A stretch of 64,000 nt of DNA from Eleginops maclovinus (GCF_036324505.1 NC_086354.1:19592707-19656706), one strand, 5' to 3'. Shown: positions 49,206 to 61,450, counted from the stretch's first letter. Notes: a model not told the origin generated them from the sequence alone. Numbers and translations: made by a program.

Positions 49206-49637
49206 GTGTGTTCAGCAGGATGTCTGCAGGAGAGACTTAGAGTTGTTGTATATCACACATATAATGTCACTGTTCTAGTGGTAAACACTGAGAAGTGTTT
49301 CAGAAATAATGCTTGATGTGGTTTGAAACATAATATGGAGTGTATTCACAGCAGCACTTGACTGAGTATCTTCTCCCAGTAGAAAACCTTCACAGAGGAG
49401 AAAGAGCTGCATGACGCTGCAAAGGGGCGTGGTCAGCTTCTTACAGCTCAAATTTAAAGCGACAGTCACAGAATCAGCACTTCAGGAACGGGGCTGAAAT
49501 AGAGGGGTATGAGTCATGCTACAATGGGGGATCTGTTTGGGCTCTTCTGCTTTGAGCAAAACACTTCACAGACAAGTTTTGTATTGATATTGCCCTACAA
49601 TATATTGTTCAAATATAGCATAATAGGAGACCTTTAA

Positions 49638-50979
49638 TACGGAGATTAAGGGACATATTGAGGGAAGTTAACAGTATTTTTGAGAAGTTCTCTCTAGACA
49701 CTTTTCATTGTTTTAGGGGAGAAAAAGTCAAATGCTTCAGAATCTTGTCTTGTTGAGAGACCTAATATTTTACAAAGCAACATGTCGACCTATGATGGAA
49801 AAAATGAATCCTACATTGTGACTGGATTTACAAAGACACCACTTTCTTTTTTCCATCTGCTGGAACATTGAATGAGTCATCCATCATGAATTAAACAAAT
49901 ATGTAACAAACACTCATAATTAGGAGACTAAATAACCACAGATTGAACCTGAACATCTACTTCTGTTTGTTTCTCTATCAGAATACATTAACAACGTTGG
50001 CTTTGTGTAGCTTGTATTCTCTGCGGGGGATCGGAACGTCAAATAAAATAGCAGAGAGGGATTTATTTTTCATTGGAGACAAACACAGCTTGAAAAAAAT
50101 AATACAAGGCAACCCAGATGTTACATAAGCAGAGTTATCTTATTTGGTTCATGCGTTGTAAAGAAGACTATCTGGCTGGTAATGAAGCACCGGATGAGTA
50201 AAAGCTGTTTCCCCAAACACATATCTTCTCTTTCCAGGCTTTGTTAATGGATGCTGTGACTTTTGTCTAGTCTTTTAAAGATAAAGTCTTTACTGAGGCT
50301 TTGAATATCTTTAGAAAAGTCAAGGTCACCTACATTTCCGTCATATTAACACTATACCTTATGAGTCCTGTATTATGCAGTGGCCAGCTCCTCATTAGCT
50401 ACCTGCTGGTGAAGTGAAGTCCAGTGTATCCATGTTTCCAGTAAATACTTTAAAATGCCTCAGGAAATACAATAATAAGATGCTACTGTGTAAGAAGGGA
50501 AGATTCATGCAAGTCTTTAAAGTTCTTTATGAAACGTGTTCTCTTATGAAGCATTGCCTCAAATCAAAGAAAATGGAAAATTATTAATTTAAAATGAAAT
50601 TCTACTCTCATTGCTTTGATTAATCATTTCCATATATAGACAACTTCTAAAGCACATAAATCTTTTAGATATAAGTGAACCCTGCACTGCTTTCAGATAC
50701 CACCGGATTCCTTTCATATTCTAATCTCGGGGTTGAGCATCAAGGATAGGAATCTTTGGCTGTCTCCGGCTCTCTGCCCACATTTGAATGACCCCCCACT
50801 GACTAACAGAGGATTAAAATATAATGTGAATCCTTTTATTCTCCCTTTAGTCAATTCAACTCAATTATGCCCAACCTGGGCAAATCTTTTATGTTATAAT
50901 ATAATTGAAGGATCATAACTCAGCTGGAAGACACAGATGGAGATTGTGAAGTACCTGACCTTACCTGATGCCTATTGAC
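49638..50979. other. non-coding stretch, no gene seen
   Basis: Unique AT-rich DNA. Short frames at 49943-50128 and 50733-50918 are not convincing. Confidence 0.5.
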
Positions 50980-51110
50980 AGAGCTCCCTTTTTCAGATTG
51001 AGTTATGGCTTTGCCATTTGTGCTTTGGATTCAATTTTCTGGAGCCATGGGCCATATGTTAATGCATGATTTTAATTAAATATTTTCAAGTTTTAACTTA
51101 AAAGACTTTA
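50980..51110. promoter_or_regulatory. candidate conserved non-coding element
   Basis: CCATATGTTAATGCATGATTTTAATTAAATATTTT (51052-51086) holds an E-box, POU-like and palindromic TTAATTAA (51072-51079) words directly after a CTTTGCCATTTGTGC segment. Motif-based only. Confidence 0.25.
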
Positions 51111-51490
51111 AATGACTCCAGCTATGAAGCTACAGGCAGAGTAATGTTTTTTTTTTTGCTGCCATTGGTGGGATATCAGAACCACTGGCATCCTTCTAGG
51201 CAGGAGAATCAATATCCATCTAATGGGGGCACGTAATATGATAATACTGGGCAATTATCAGGGCAGGGGTATGATTAGTATCATCGGCTTTAACCTCTCA
51301 GCTTTCAGCAGAATAAAATCTGGCATCTCATTGAATATTTCAAGAGTGTGCTACAGAAATGCAGGAGAATAACTCATTTGATGCATTTCAAAGGAACCAT
51401 ATCTCACTCTCTGCCTCTGGAACTGTTGCCGTAATTACAATTTGAGAGCATAGTACCTTACTTAGATATTGCTGGTTAAAGGCATGGGGG

Positions 51491-52055
51491 CAGGGGCTCA
51501 ACCGGTACTGGATTTTTGAGGCAGATACAGATATTAATATTTAAGGATATCAGAGGAGTTAAAGGGTCAATATTTGCCTTTGCTTATCTATCGCAGTCAT
51601 TAAATACACATTTAATATTACAGGTTGACAGTAACAGGCAATACTATTTTATATTTCATTCTTTATCAGATTGTTTTTGACCTTGGAAATAACAAATAAT
51701 GAGAGAACCTTTACATCTATTGTAACATCAGTGAGCTTGGTAGCCGTTATACATTTCAATCATTTTAGGAGTTCTCATCCACATTGACTTTAACATTAAG
51801 CCTCCAAGTACATTATGCTCGATAAACTCTAGGAAGAAGAAGTTGAGATTGGATTGTTCTGTCAAAAGGAAATTGAAGATCTCATGTAAGTCGAATGTAC
51901 TCAAAATGAAGCTAATAAAACATTTAATACTGCAGTTAACGGTTTACTAATTTATTTTGCCGTAAATTTGAAATTACATGCCGATACTGATATATCTACA
52001 ATTACCAAGCCGGGGCCGATGGTATCAGGTCACTATGTATCAGCCAGGCTCTAAA
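51491..52055. mobile_element. decayed hAT-like DNA element
   Basis: The left boundary reads GGGGCTCAACCGGTACTGGA followed by TTTTTGAGGCAGATACAGATATT. The right boundary on the minus strand reads AGAGCCTGGCTGATACATAG, with CGGCCCCGGCTTGG and ATATCAGTATCGGCATG inside. These are eroded forms of a fish repeat with AGAGCCCGACCGATA-type ends and serial GATACCGATAT words. About 565 bp. No coding frame. Assignment to hAT is from memory. Confidence 0.5.
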
Positions 52056-52246
52056 ATTGGATCAAGGGACTAAAAAATGCCAATACATACATGTCAAAAA
52101 CAGCATGGCCTTGTGGATGAGCAACATTTTAGTGCACTGATAAAATAAAAGGAGCAGGCGTATCTATAAACCTTGTATTCATCTTCTCACTGCAGATGGC
52201 CACCTAAACACACAACTGGCCAGCTCTTTTGTGTGCTCTCGTAAAC
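52056..52246. other. non-coding spacer
   Basis: Nothing recognised. Confidence 0.45.

Positions 52247-52278
<32 letters not shown>
52247..52278. repeat. (CT)n-(CA)n microsatellite
   Basis: About twelve CT units running into CACACACA. Confidence 0.92.
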
Positions 52279-54729
52279 TTCCCCTCGTGGATGACATCCA
52301 AGAAGACAATATCACTCAGTGCCTCTGTATCCGGTTGGGCTGAGATGACAGATAACTATCTCCAATTTCCAAAGGGCTTCTCAGATCTTTTCTTGGATTG
52401 GCCATGATTGGATAAGTGGTGGAGAATATGATCAACAGTCTCTCTTTACCAATAATGCCTTGCAGTGAAATAAAAGACACGCAGGTAGAACCTATCCCCA
52501 GTGATAAAGCTTGGCCATAAAAGGTTCTCTCACCGGGTAATTAATCTTGCAGGGGGTTGGTTAAATTTCACACTAGTACTTAAGTTCAAAAGGTGCCGTT
52601 GCGATAACTGACCTCAGCAGGTTTTGTACCGCAGTGGATCTTTTCCTGTCTATTTAAAATATGGCGGCTGAGTGTTGTGCAATAAAGAAGGGAAACTGAC
52701 AATGTTCGGAGAGAGGAATGGGTAATTTTATTTTTTTTGCTGACCAAAAGGCTTCTAGTGTTTTCAACAGACGGAGAAAAAAGTTCCACTGTTTTCCTCT
52801 CATCGACTGTCATTGAACATCCTGCTGCGAATGAAGCTGTGCTGTGCTCCAGACATTTTTGCAGTTGCCTTTCATTTATTATTCACTGCGGTTATAAAAG
52901 TGTAAAATGACTGCTCCTTGCCAATAACAATCCCCTCACTAGTTTTCACACACTCGCACTCATTCTTTCACCTCTCTCCGACCCGGGTTCAACCGTCTCC
53001 CCTGAAATAGCTTCAGCTTCATGCTGCTTTAGAAGTGCAACATTTTCTATGTGGCATATCTCTGGAGGTGTCTGGTGCCACTTAAACGTTCACACCCTCT
53101 CCCAATGTCATGGTACACTTCAACCAACTCCCAGCGAAGGGACAAGGCAACAGGTCAGTTCAAAATCATCTTTCTGTTTATCCAGGCATCGTGCTACCGC
53201 TGTGCAGCCCTGAACCGTGGGCGCACTGTGGAGCTAAAGAGCAAAACAAAGTCACTCATCTGAAGGATTTTTGTTGTGTCAACTTTGCTGAATGTCTGCC
53301 AACCAACTACCAAAGAGAGAAAGATATCACTATCATGCTCAAGAGTACTTTTGACAATTACATCATCCAATTTTACTGACAATGAATGATGTAGTTGAAA
53401 GTTGCTTCAGGCTATTTATTTTCTTGTTAGGTTATAATTGTCCCTGTGGCTCTCCTGGATGATTTTTAATAGTTTTTTGTGCTTATCTGATGTGACTGAA
53501 AGGAGTGATTAAAAAAAAAAATACTGTAAAAAAACATATTGGATTAATGTACCGCCTTCCAATACACCACAAGTGTATGCAAAAATGACATCTAATTATA
53601 CTGTATGCGTAAATGTTGATTGTAAAATGAAAAGACAAAGAATATATGTTTAGGGTAATTACAAACTGAAATGTTACCTGATTTAGATTGTGCATTCATG
53701 TTGTCAATATAGGCTGTGTACAATAACTGTTGTTAAGGGCCACGGTATTTAGATACAATGATGTCCATGCTGTTAGGTTATAAGTGAGGGAAATGAGTTC
53801 ACTGGTAAACCTGCACTGAGGTAATAGAATCTCTACCCAAAACATTATTTTAAATAAATGTTTGTTTGGACCCATTTATCTGGACTCCTACCTTATTTAA
53901 TGATCAATTGTGTGCAAGCATTTTTATAAGAGAATTTTGGACTTCAGAGAGTAAAGTTAAGACAAAGAGAACAAACAGTAGAAGGAAACAGTTGAAACTC
54001 CAGAGCTAAAAAGGTGGCCAAAAAAGCTTATGGTGGGGTTGCAGATAATGCACAGCGGACCCCTCATTCCAGGTAATACAACTCACAATTGAACCAGCTT
54101 TCCACAGAGGGGAATCCATCCATCTCGAGCCATCAAATATTCATTTGGCTCACCCTTTCTCTCCAGCACAGCTACAAGACCAAAGCTTTCTCTTGGAATT
54201 GCGTCGGAAATAGGAGAAAGCTCTTCCCCTCAGTCTGATAGCTTCCAACAAAAATGTGCTGAGATTCCTAAGTGAAAGACTCAATATAGAGGATTCACCC
54301 ACATAGATTTAACTACTATTAATTGAGTAAATATCATGAAATGCACGTAAAATATATAGGACTTTATTAAGTGCATGTATTAATAGAAATGTTATTATAC
54401 CCCATAGCTTTACATCTGTAAGAGAAGACTAAAGCTTCTCCCAGAACAGATCAGAGGATACAACCCTCACTGGTGTTGATATTATCAAAAAGTAATAATG
54501 TTTTCTCATACCCTCATGTGAAGTCTGCCAAGTATGGATTTGTGATATTGTATGCATCGCACCAATCAACCGTAAACACAGAAACTCTGTCAGTGCCGAG
54601 TGTCGGATATCTGATACGCTCATATTTGATTGTCCTTCTCTGCTGTAGAAAACCCCGGGTCATTATTGCGACACGACGGAAACCCCTCATCAGGCTGATC
54701 CTGTTGTCACTGAAGACCTAATTAACACA
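52279..54729. other. non-coding stretch, no gene seen
   Basis: Frames at 53051-53382 overlap on three frames and both strands. A11 at about 53512-53522. No repeat ends identified. Confidence 0.5.
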
Positions 54730-54930
54730 GTGTTGCTGAATTCGTAATCCTTAATTATTTACCATTGAACTAGATGATACTGGTTTATTTTTGTTATGGG
54801 AGAGCTGCTGAGACCGATCAGAGGATCGTGAAATCGCCGATCATCAGTCTGTGCGAGAAATAAAGTTAATTCCTAATTTAATTGGCATTTCAGACAGAAA
54901 GGATTTAATCCACATTAGCTTATTTCATAC
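54730..54930. promoter_or_regulatory. candidate conserved non-coding element with OTX/PITX palindrome
   Basis: CCTTAATTATTTACC (about 54749-54763), GACCGATCAGAGGATCG with CGCCGATCATCAG, CCTAATTTAATTGGC (54872-54886) and the perfect palindrome GGATTTAATCC (54901-54911), two back-to-back bicoid-class sites. Unique DNA, no frame. One of the better enhancer candidates. Confidence 0.32.
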
Positions 54931-56146
54931 TGGGGAACTTTATGAAGGTTATTCAAGGTCACTAACTTCAAGGGATATGCCATGCCTCCAACCGCTTTCA
55001 TGGGCTTAGCTGCCCTTTCAATTAAAATCCCCTCATTAAAGCGGATAGAAGATTTGAATGGACTATTTACACTAAAGTAGGGGAAACTATAGGAATGCAA
55101 TAAGCAAAACGGGGCAACGGTTTGAAAACATGGCTATAACATTTCCTAAAGATATACCATCAGATCCTCCACACAACTGAACAAAAATACAACCCAGGAA
55201 TACATTAATAGAATTACACTTCATTGGTACAAGATGTTGGGTTGAGAATATGACGTCCTTTGTAACCCCAGCAGCTGTTTATGTCACAAGTAGAATTTCT
55301 GTGTACAGTTTTTTCTGAAGGTTCTGGCAGCACACAGGTGGTTCTGTGCTCTGTAGTTTGCTGGACGAGCTTAATGGACAAGGTTAGTGTCCAACTGTAT
55401 GTAGACAATGTTCAACTTAACAGCTGTGGCGCTTTTTTTTTTTATAACGGAATCAGTCGAATGTGGGACTAAACTACAAGAGGACCAGAAGGCAAGCCTT
55501 TCTCAGCACTGTTTCAGGCAGCAATCCAATGCAGATTCAGACCGTACCCAAGCAGGAAGTGATGGATGAGTGTATATTGCTATAGTTATGCATGTACACT
55601 CAGTTGCAGTCGATACAGCGTTAGAGCGTGTGCCAAAGTGCTACAGTATATGAATTAAATCACTAATCAAAGCTCTAGTTTAATTACAAGGATCTTACAT
55701 TACATTAGTCACTACATTGTCTGTGAAAGACAACGACAGTGTGTCTGCACGATGAGTATATGTGGTGTACTGTACCTGCATGTAAGCCCACCACAGCTCT
55801 GGCGCAAACCGTACGCTGCATTAAAACTGAATGTTGACAGTGGATATTATATGGTAGGTATATAATTGTCAGATGAAGACATTATGATATTTCCTATACA
55901 GTTCTTTAAAATCTCCCTCGCTATCATTTGTACACGCTGTCTTCCCTGTTTCCATGGAGGCCTACCAAGGCAAGTATAGAATGAAAAGAGCAGACAGAGC
56001 AAAATGTTTTCTATCTCAATTTGAGACTCCAAGCAACAAGGTGGTTAGCACTTCAGCCATGTTGTGCTCTGAAGTCTCTCTGAAGATGAGAGGCTGTTAA
56101 TTCAGCGCTTACATTAGTTTAGGAACATTAATCCCGATGGATTTAT
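54931..56146. other. non-coding stretch, no gene seen
   Basis: Short frames at 55214-55472 on both strands look like chance. T10 at about 55434-55443. No features supported. Confidence 0.5.
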
Positions 56147-56275
56147 CCCCTTGACGCCTGAATTTAAATGCAATTATGTTAAAAAATTTATTTTATGTGT
56201 TTTTGCTTTCAAGCAGATGCTAAATTAAGTGGAGATTATTAATTTCAATTTAGCACATAGAATAGATATAATTTT

Positions 56276-56381
56276 GGGTATGATGCAAATTAGCGACAAC
56301 AGGCATTAATGGATAAAATAGTAATTTGGGGTATGATGCAAATTAGCGACAACAGGCATTAATGGATCAAATAGTAATTAA
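56276..56381 (+). repeat. 53-bp tandem duplication resembling the element's own end
   Basis: Two nearly identical 53-bp units (56276-56328, 56329-56381) carry GATGCAAATTAGCGACAACA and GGCATTAATGGA. They closely parallel the element's right terminus, GAGGCGAATTCGCGACAATA then GGCGTTAAGGGG (57444-57475), in the same orientation. AGCGAATTCGCGACA recurs at about 57098-57112. Confidence 0.88.
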
Positions 56382-56545
56382 AACACATTTCCCATCTCAG
56401 GCATGTAATTCATTTTATTGATGCCAACATATAATTTAAATTAAAATAGTATTAATTTCATGACAATATGTCAACAGACATGCAAAACTCATGACAATGA
56501 CAACAAAACAACAATAAAGAAACAGCATGTAGAACTGTGTGTAAT

Positions 56546-56551
56546 AGAGAG

Positions 56552-56614
<63 letters not shown>
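56546..56614. repeat. (GA)n-(GT)24-(GA)n microsatellite
   Basis: Short GA run, 48 bp of pure GT (56555-56602), then six GA units. It sits inside the piggyBac-like element. Confidence 0.95.
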
Positions 56615-56845
56615 ACGAGAAAGAGAAAACACTTAGAGAGAACAAAGGATGTGCCGAGCTGTCTTACTCATGAACTCAGCTGTCAAAAACTCATGACATC
56701 ATTAACCATTCATTATAACAATGAAAACAATAACAATAACAAGAACAAAACAGCTAAGGTTGTAGTAGGTGCTCTCGCAGCAGTAGCTGCAGAACTGGTG
56801 CTAGGGACCGCATCAGAGTCTCCATCAGTGCTGCCACTGTCATCA

Positions 56846-56865
56846 CTGCTGCTGCTGCTGCTGCT
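56846..56865. repeat. short (CTG)n tract
   Basis: Six to seven CTG units. On the minus strand it is the serine (AGC) run of the acidic frame described for the host element. Confidence 0.85.
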
Positions 56866-57479
56866 TTCATCACCTGGTGTAAAAAAAAAAAGTCACTATT
56901 GAAAAGAGCAGACATTTTTATTTATGATTTATGAGTACAGTTGTAAGACAGAAAAGTTCTTTGAAAACAGCTTTCCATACTTCGAGGTCAAGCTAAATGA
57001 AAGAAATAAAAGGTCACTATTGAATGCAGACATCTGTATTTACATAATACAAAACATGTACTCATTGTAACCAATGTAGACAATATGGCCGAATGTAGCG
57101 AATTCGCGACACACAGAATCACTTCAAATAACTTCAGAAATATCTGTCAAAACTATTCTATTCTGCTTCGTTAGCTGCACAAACAAACAATAAACAGCAA
57201 AATATTTTTTTTTTCAATAACTTACCTCAAATAGGACCGTATATTTCGTATTGCTTTCTCCACTCGTTAGCGTCTAACCGGATATGCCCGCCTTCGTCGA
57301 CCGGGTGTAAGTTCCCACTCTTTGACCGGTCCTACGAGAAACTAGTGCTTGCAAAACGTTCCTAGGTCCGTATCGAAGAGACATGAACCGGCATTGGGGG
57401 AACACATGCACGATCTCGGCTGCATTTTTAATAGAAGCGGTTTGAGGCGAATTCGCGACAATAGGCGTTAAGGGGTTAA

Positions 57480-57779
57480 ACGCAGGAGCGATCTCTTGTG
57501 GTTTGTCCTTTATGTGACAACAAATTTACCCACCCTACACATTGCTTTTTGCCCTTGATGGGACAAAAAAAAAGCTGAACGATTTTTTTTGTGCTGAAGG
57601 TGGTTTGGATTAGAAAATGTGTTAATAAACTCTGGATTGAGAGGTTTTTTCTCCACATTCTGACCTTCTGAATGTACGTCTTATACAGATGAATGTTAGA
57701 AAGGTATATTTCAGAATTCATCAACACATCTCTTGGATCCAGGTTAGAGGATCACACTCTCTGTAGACCCCCCAACCAC
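57480..57779. other. non-coding flank
   Basis: No supported feature. The minus-strand frame 57476-57727 lacks recognisable content. Confidence 0.5.
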
Positions 57780-57990
57780 TTCAATTAGAGACCTCCACAG
57801 GCTTCTCCGAGCAGAGTGCTGAGATACTCTTCAAATCCACATGATCAAATTGTATGATTAATGCTTGCTGTCCATCCCAGCTAATGCTAATCATCCAAAG
57901 GTTCACAAAGCCATTAATACCTCTCCTTATACAGGATGAAAAAGCTGCTATTAGCAGCATTTTATGATACCTGCTACAGCAATCCTTGCA
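57780..57990. promoter_or_regulatory. candidate conserved non-coding element
   Basis: TGTATGATTAATGC (57851-57864), CAGCTAATGCTAATCATCC (57879-57897), GCCATTAATACC (57910-57921) and the palindrome GCTGCTATTAGCAGC (57944-57958) fall within 110 bp of unique DNA. Motif-based only. Confidence 0.3.
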
Positions 57991-60639
57991 CTTTAGCTTG
58001 GAAAAGGATGCTACGGAGCAAAGTGATTCATTCAGAACACAGCCTGCAACATCTAAAGTAATGGACCTTAAATCTTTACAGACACATTTAAAGCATTGTG
58101 GAAGCTATATGAATATATTAAGGCAAATAGAAACTAAAGTAAGAAGCCAGTTAAATGGTGATATATGCAAATTTGATTCAAATCTGATGTTTTAGATGCA
58201 TCTCCATTTTTTGTAAAGTGGTCACAGGCGGCTCAGAAAATGTGGAAGTACAAAGTTGTTGTTCGTTAGCCTTGAGTTACAGCTCTGAAGGATCTGTGAT
58301 TACAGTACTCATTTTACACTGGGGGCCTCAAGCTCCATATCAATTGGTGGAAGAACAGCATGGCCTTCAGAACACTTCAACTAATCACCCATCTGTGGCC
58401 ATTGTCTACCAGAACCATATGTGACTGTGATGTCTGTTTATTATAATGAGGATGAAGATAAGTGGAATTTGATTACTTCCTCACAAACTGGGCAATTCCA
58501 AAGTACTGTATGCAGACCCTTACAGATCATTCTGAGCAAAGAAATTACAGCCACTCTTCACCAACAATTTTCAGAAATGTAAATTCTGAATTTTAAAAAG
58601 CTGAGAATTCATTACTGCTATCTTTGTTCCATTGTGTATCTGGAATACTGACACAGAAAGAACAAGAAATCCCTTTTCACTAGATCTGGTTTTGCTACAG
58701 AAGAGATTAGATCACTTGATACCGTCATTCCCCTGCTTCTATTTTCTCCAGCATACGACCTTCCCCAGGGGAATACACAACCATAATGGTTTTCGAGAAA
58801 TATTATCGACCTGGCCTGATGTTGAAGGTGGCTACGACTGTAATGATACCCTTGCCTTGTGTGTAGATGAGGTAAGACATAAAAATGTGAAGGTGCATCA
58901 TTTGAAAGTAGAATGGTGTGGTGTTTTATAAAGATTCCAGACGTCTGAGGTCTGTTCAAAAAACGTATTTCTCAAGAAGCTGAGTGGGATTATTCTTGGA
59001 TCTTAAATTTGCTTCCTGATGACAGTGAACCTTTTAAATAGGACTAATGTCACATAACTGTGGTGAGGTAAAGGCATTATTGCAAACTTTAACTATTGGA
59101 GTGACACAATATCACCCATCCCTGCAGCTGTACACAGCTTTTAGGGCTCTTTAAGCTCGTAGTTTTGGTGTAACAGCTTACAAATGCACCGTTCAGTTCA
59201 GTCTCAAAGATCTCAACAACCATATTTTCAGCCACAGTACCAAATAGCAGACAATATATAAAATAATCCATAAATGTTTCCATTAGCATTTGTAAAACGG
59301 TCACAAATACATCTCAATACTTCTTGCATGTTGGTGCTAAAGTTAATAATTTGGAGAGTATGAAAACAATCAGTTAGAACTATAAAAAAAGGTTGTGAGC
59401 AGATCTAGAGAACACGAAAGATCCTTCCATTAATCATTAAGCCTGGCTATACTTTCACATATTTCTAAATGGTACTTTTTAACAGTAGCATTTCTTCTCT
59501 GAACCGCAGTACTCTGAGAGCTATTGAATTAGTTATCAGTGAGACATCATCATGGAGCTCTTTGTTATATTCGTTGTTTAAGTATCAGCAGTTATTGAGC
59601 TTGGTGAACATAAGAAGAGTACTTCCACTGTGATTTGTACTCCACTTAGTGCTCTGCTATATAAAGAGGTCTCTGCACTGTACTAGGCTATTGGGCCCTA
59701 GAAAGCCAATTACATAAAACTGAATCAAGGAGTCTTACTACTTCACTAGATGTTAGTACTCTTTTTATGATTTCTATTCACGCTCTTGCATGTCCAACAA
59801 AATGGAATGTAAATTGCATTTGCCCGAACATTATGTATTGTATATTGAAATCATTTTACGGTAGGTTTGCAATCAACAATGTATGGGACTGACAGATAAA
59901 AGGCTCAGCTCTGAAGAAACAAACCTCCTTTTTCTTCTTGATCTGATTTTAAAAGAATGCTACAATTGGGACTATCAATCTTAGAGGATACTCATTAAGG
60001 CCTGTTCTCAATTCATTGACAAGAGGCTTTTATCTGGAGAGACTTAACAGCACAAAGAGAGCTCTTGTATGTCAGCCCTTTTAAAAAGGCGTACAAGACA
60101 CCGTGTCAGAGAAAAAAGGGTAAGCACATTATATTCATCCTTATTTATCCAAATGCACGAGGTACCTACAATGAGTTTGAGCACACACTTCCAGTAAAAT
60201 AGCCTTTGACTTGTTTTTCATGCAACGACGAGATGTGGGTCTTATGAGCAGCCACAAAGGTAAAATAATGGCAGATCAGTCTTTGTTAAGGACCAGCACA
60301 GTGTGAAATTAAGTGTTGTTGTTGCATGCCACAGCGTGTATTAATATTTCCACCTGCTAACCTCTGTTAGCTTATCAGGGCATCATAAACATTCTCCTTT
60401 CCCAACAGATGCCATAATTATATAGCAGCATGAATATTCAAGAATTGAAATTACATACTGTAGTTACTTAGTGTTACACATTACAGATGATCACCGACCG
60501 ACCAGATTATGTGTTATGTTAGGAAATGACAAGAAAAATGTCAGCATGGATTCAAATAGCACCTTGTGAAATAAGACACAGCGATATGTTCCCTAAATGG
60601 CTCAATTATACAATTCAAACATTAGCCTTGGTCCTGTCT
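57991..60639. other. non-coding stretch, no gene seen
   Basis: Overlapping frames on both strands at 58618-58959 lack domains. No repeat ends. Ordinary AT-rich DNA. Confidence 0.5.
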
Positions 60640-61450
60640 TAAATGAATCATCAGCCAATCACAGCCTAGAAGAAATTGTTTCTAATTAAATGGCATACTG
60701 TGAGTGATTATATAAAAGACTCATGTAAGAGGCATTCAAGCAAGGACATCTATACTGCAATTATTTTATGTGCAGAATCTCTTAAGAGGCAGACAGGATG
60801 AGTGTGTCCGCCTCATATGCACAGCAATAAACTAAAAATTATGTCCCAACGTCTGTTTCATTCTGATCACTGAGCTGTGAACTGGGATCAATGACAGAAA
60901 GTAAAGACGTCAAGATTTTTTCAAGATGAGCCAACTGGATCAGAGCGGCTCTGCAGATCTTCGGGAAACTTCAGACTCGCCTCATTACGTTGTAAATAAT
61001 CACAGCAGCAGCTAAAGCGGCAGTTTGAGTCCACGCAGGCTCGGCAAATCAAATCCTTTTCATCTGGGGGCTTCATAAAGTGTCCTGCGATGATAGAGGG
61101 GAATAAAAAGATGGCTTTTGGGTGCATATTGACGTCTCAGCTCAGCCGGTGAAGCCGTCTCTGCTCCTTCCATAAATATTATACCCAAATAACAAAGAGC
61201 TTAACGTGAATTCAAAAAAAGAAGGTGCACAATATGCTGCACAGTGATGGTGGAATAGACCCTTTTCAGACATTGTCACCGTCACGTCTGGCAAATCAGA
61301 AAAAAAACACCTAATTAATGAACTGAAATGAATGAACCTAATTGGTAAATGGTACTGCTTTAAATTAGGCATAAGGGAGACAGAAGCCACAAGTAGAATG
61401 ATTAAAGCCTTGAGTGTAAAACCATAGACATTCCGGCCAAAGTTGTGTCC
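60640..61450. promoter_or_regulatory. candidate conserved non-coding region
   Basis: Includes CAGCCAATCACAGCC (CCAAT, about 60652-60666), TTTCTAATTAAATGGC (about 60678-60693), CACCTAATTAATGAAC (61309-61323, TAATTA at 61312-61317) and CCTAATTGGTAAATGG (about 61338-61353). A minus-strand frame (61142-61477, 111 codons) covers part of it but has no recognisable motif. Enhancer texture only. Could be more than one element. Confidence 0.28.

Larger units (their letters stand above)
48869..49637. mobile_element. non-autonomous DNA transposon with CCTATTATGC inverted ends
   Basis: Left end AAAGTTCCCTATTATGC (48869-48885) and right end, read on the minus strand, TTAAAGGTCTCCTATTATGC (49637-49618) form an imperfect terminal inverted repeat with about 15 matching positions. 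The left subterminal text (GCAAAATGCACTTTTTGCTG, then GTGTCCCCGGTGTG) and the right part (GGGGCGTGGTCAGC, TTTAAAGCGACAGTCACAGA) are phrases I associate with a dispersed teleost element. About 769 bp. Neither a transposase nor any long frame is present. Superfamily is unsettled (hAT or piggyBac-like), because target duplication cannot be read with confidence. Confidence 0.7.
56147..57475 (-). mobile_element. piggyBac-like element, degraded, flanked by TTAT/TTAA
   Basis: The left end begins CCCCTTGACGCCTGAATT directly after TTAT (56143-56146). The right end on the minus strand begins CCCCTTAACGCCTATTGTCG after TTAA (57479-57476). CCC(C)TT-started ends abutting a TTAA target are the signature of piggyBac transposons. 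About 1.33 kb, too short for the roughly 600-residue transposase, and no DDD catalytic block is seen, so it is non-autonomous or internally deleted. On the minus strand a splice-donor-like GAG|GTAAGT (donor near 57230) and a polypyrimidine-ACACCAG acceptor (near 56879) bracket a possible intron. They precede a short acidic/serine-rich frame (GDESSSSSSSDDSGSTDGDS, about 56875-56816), which would suit the N-terminus of such a transposase. That last point is inference. Confidence 0.65.

Noticed and set aside
52975..53010. CCCGGGTTCAACC as a pol III B box
   Set aside because: No A box at proper spacing and no tRNA fold nearby.
58618..58959. 113-codon minus and 99-codon plus frames
   Set aside because: Mutually overlapping and without recognisable domains or splice sites.
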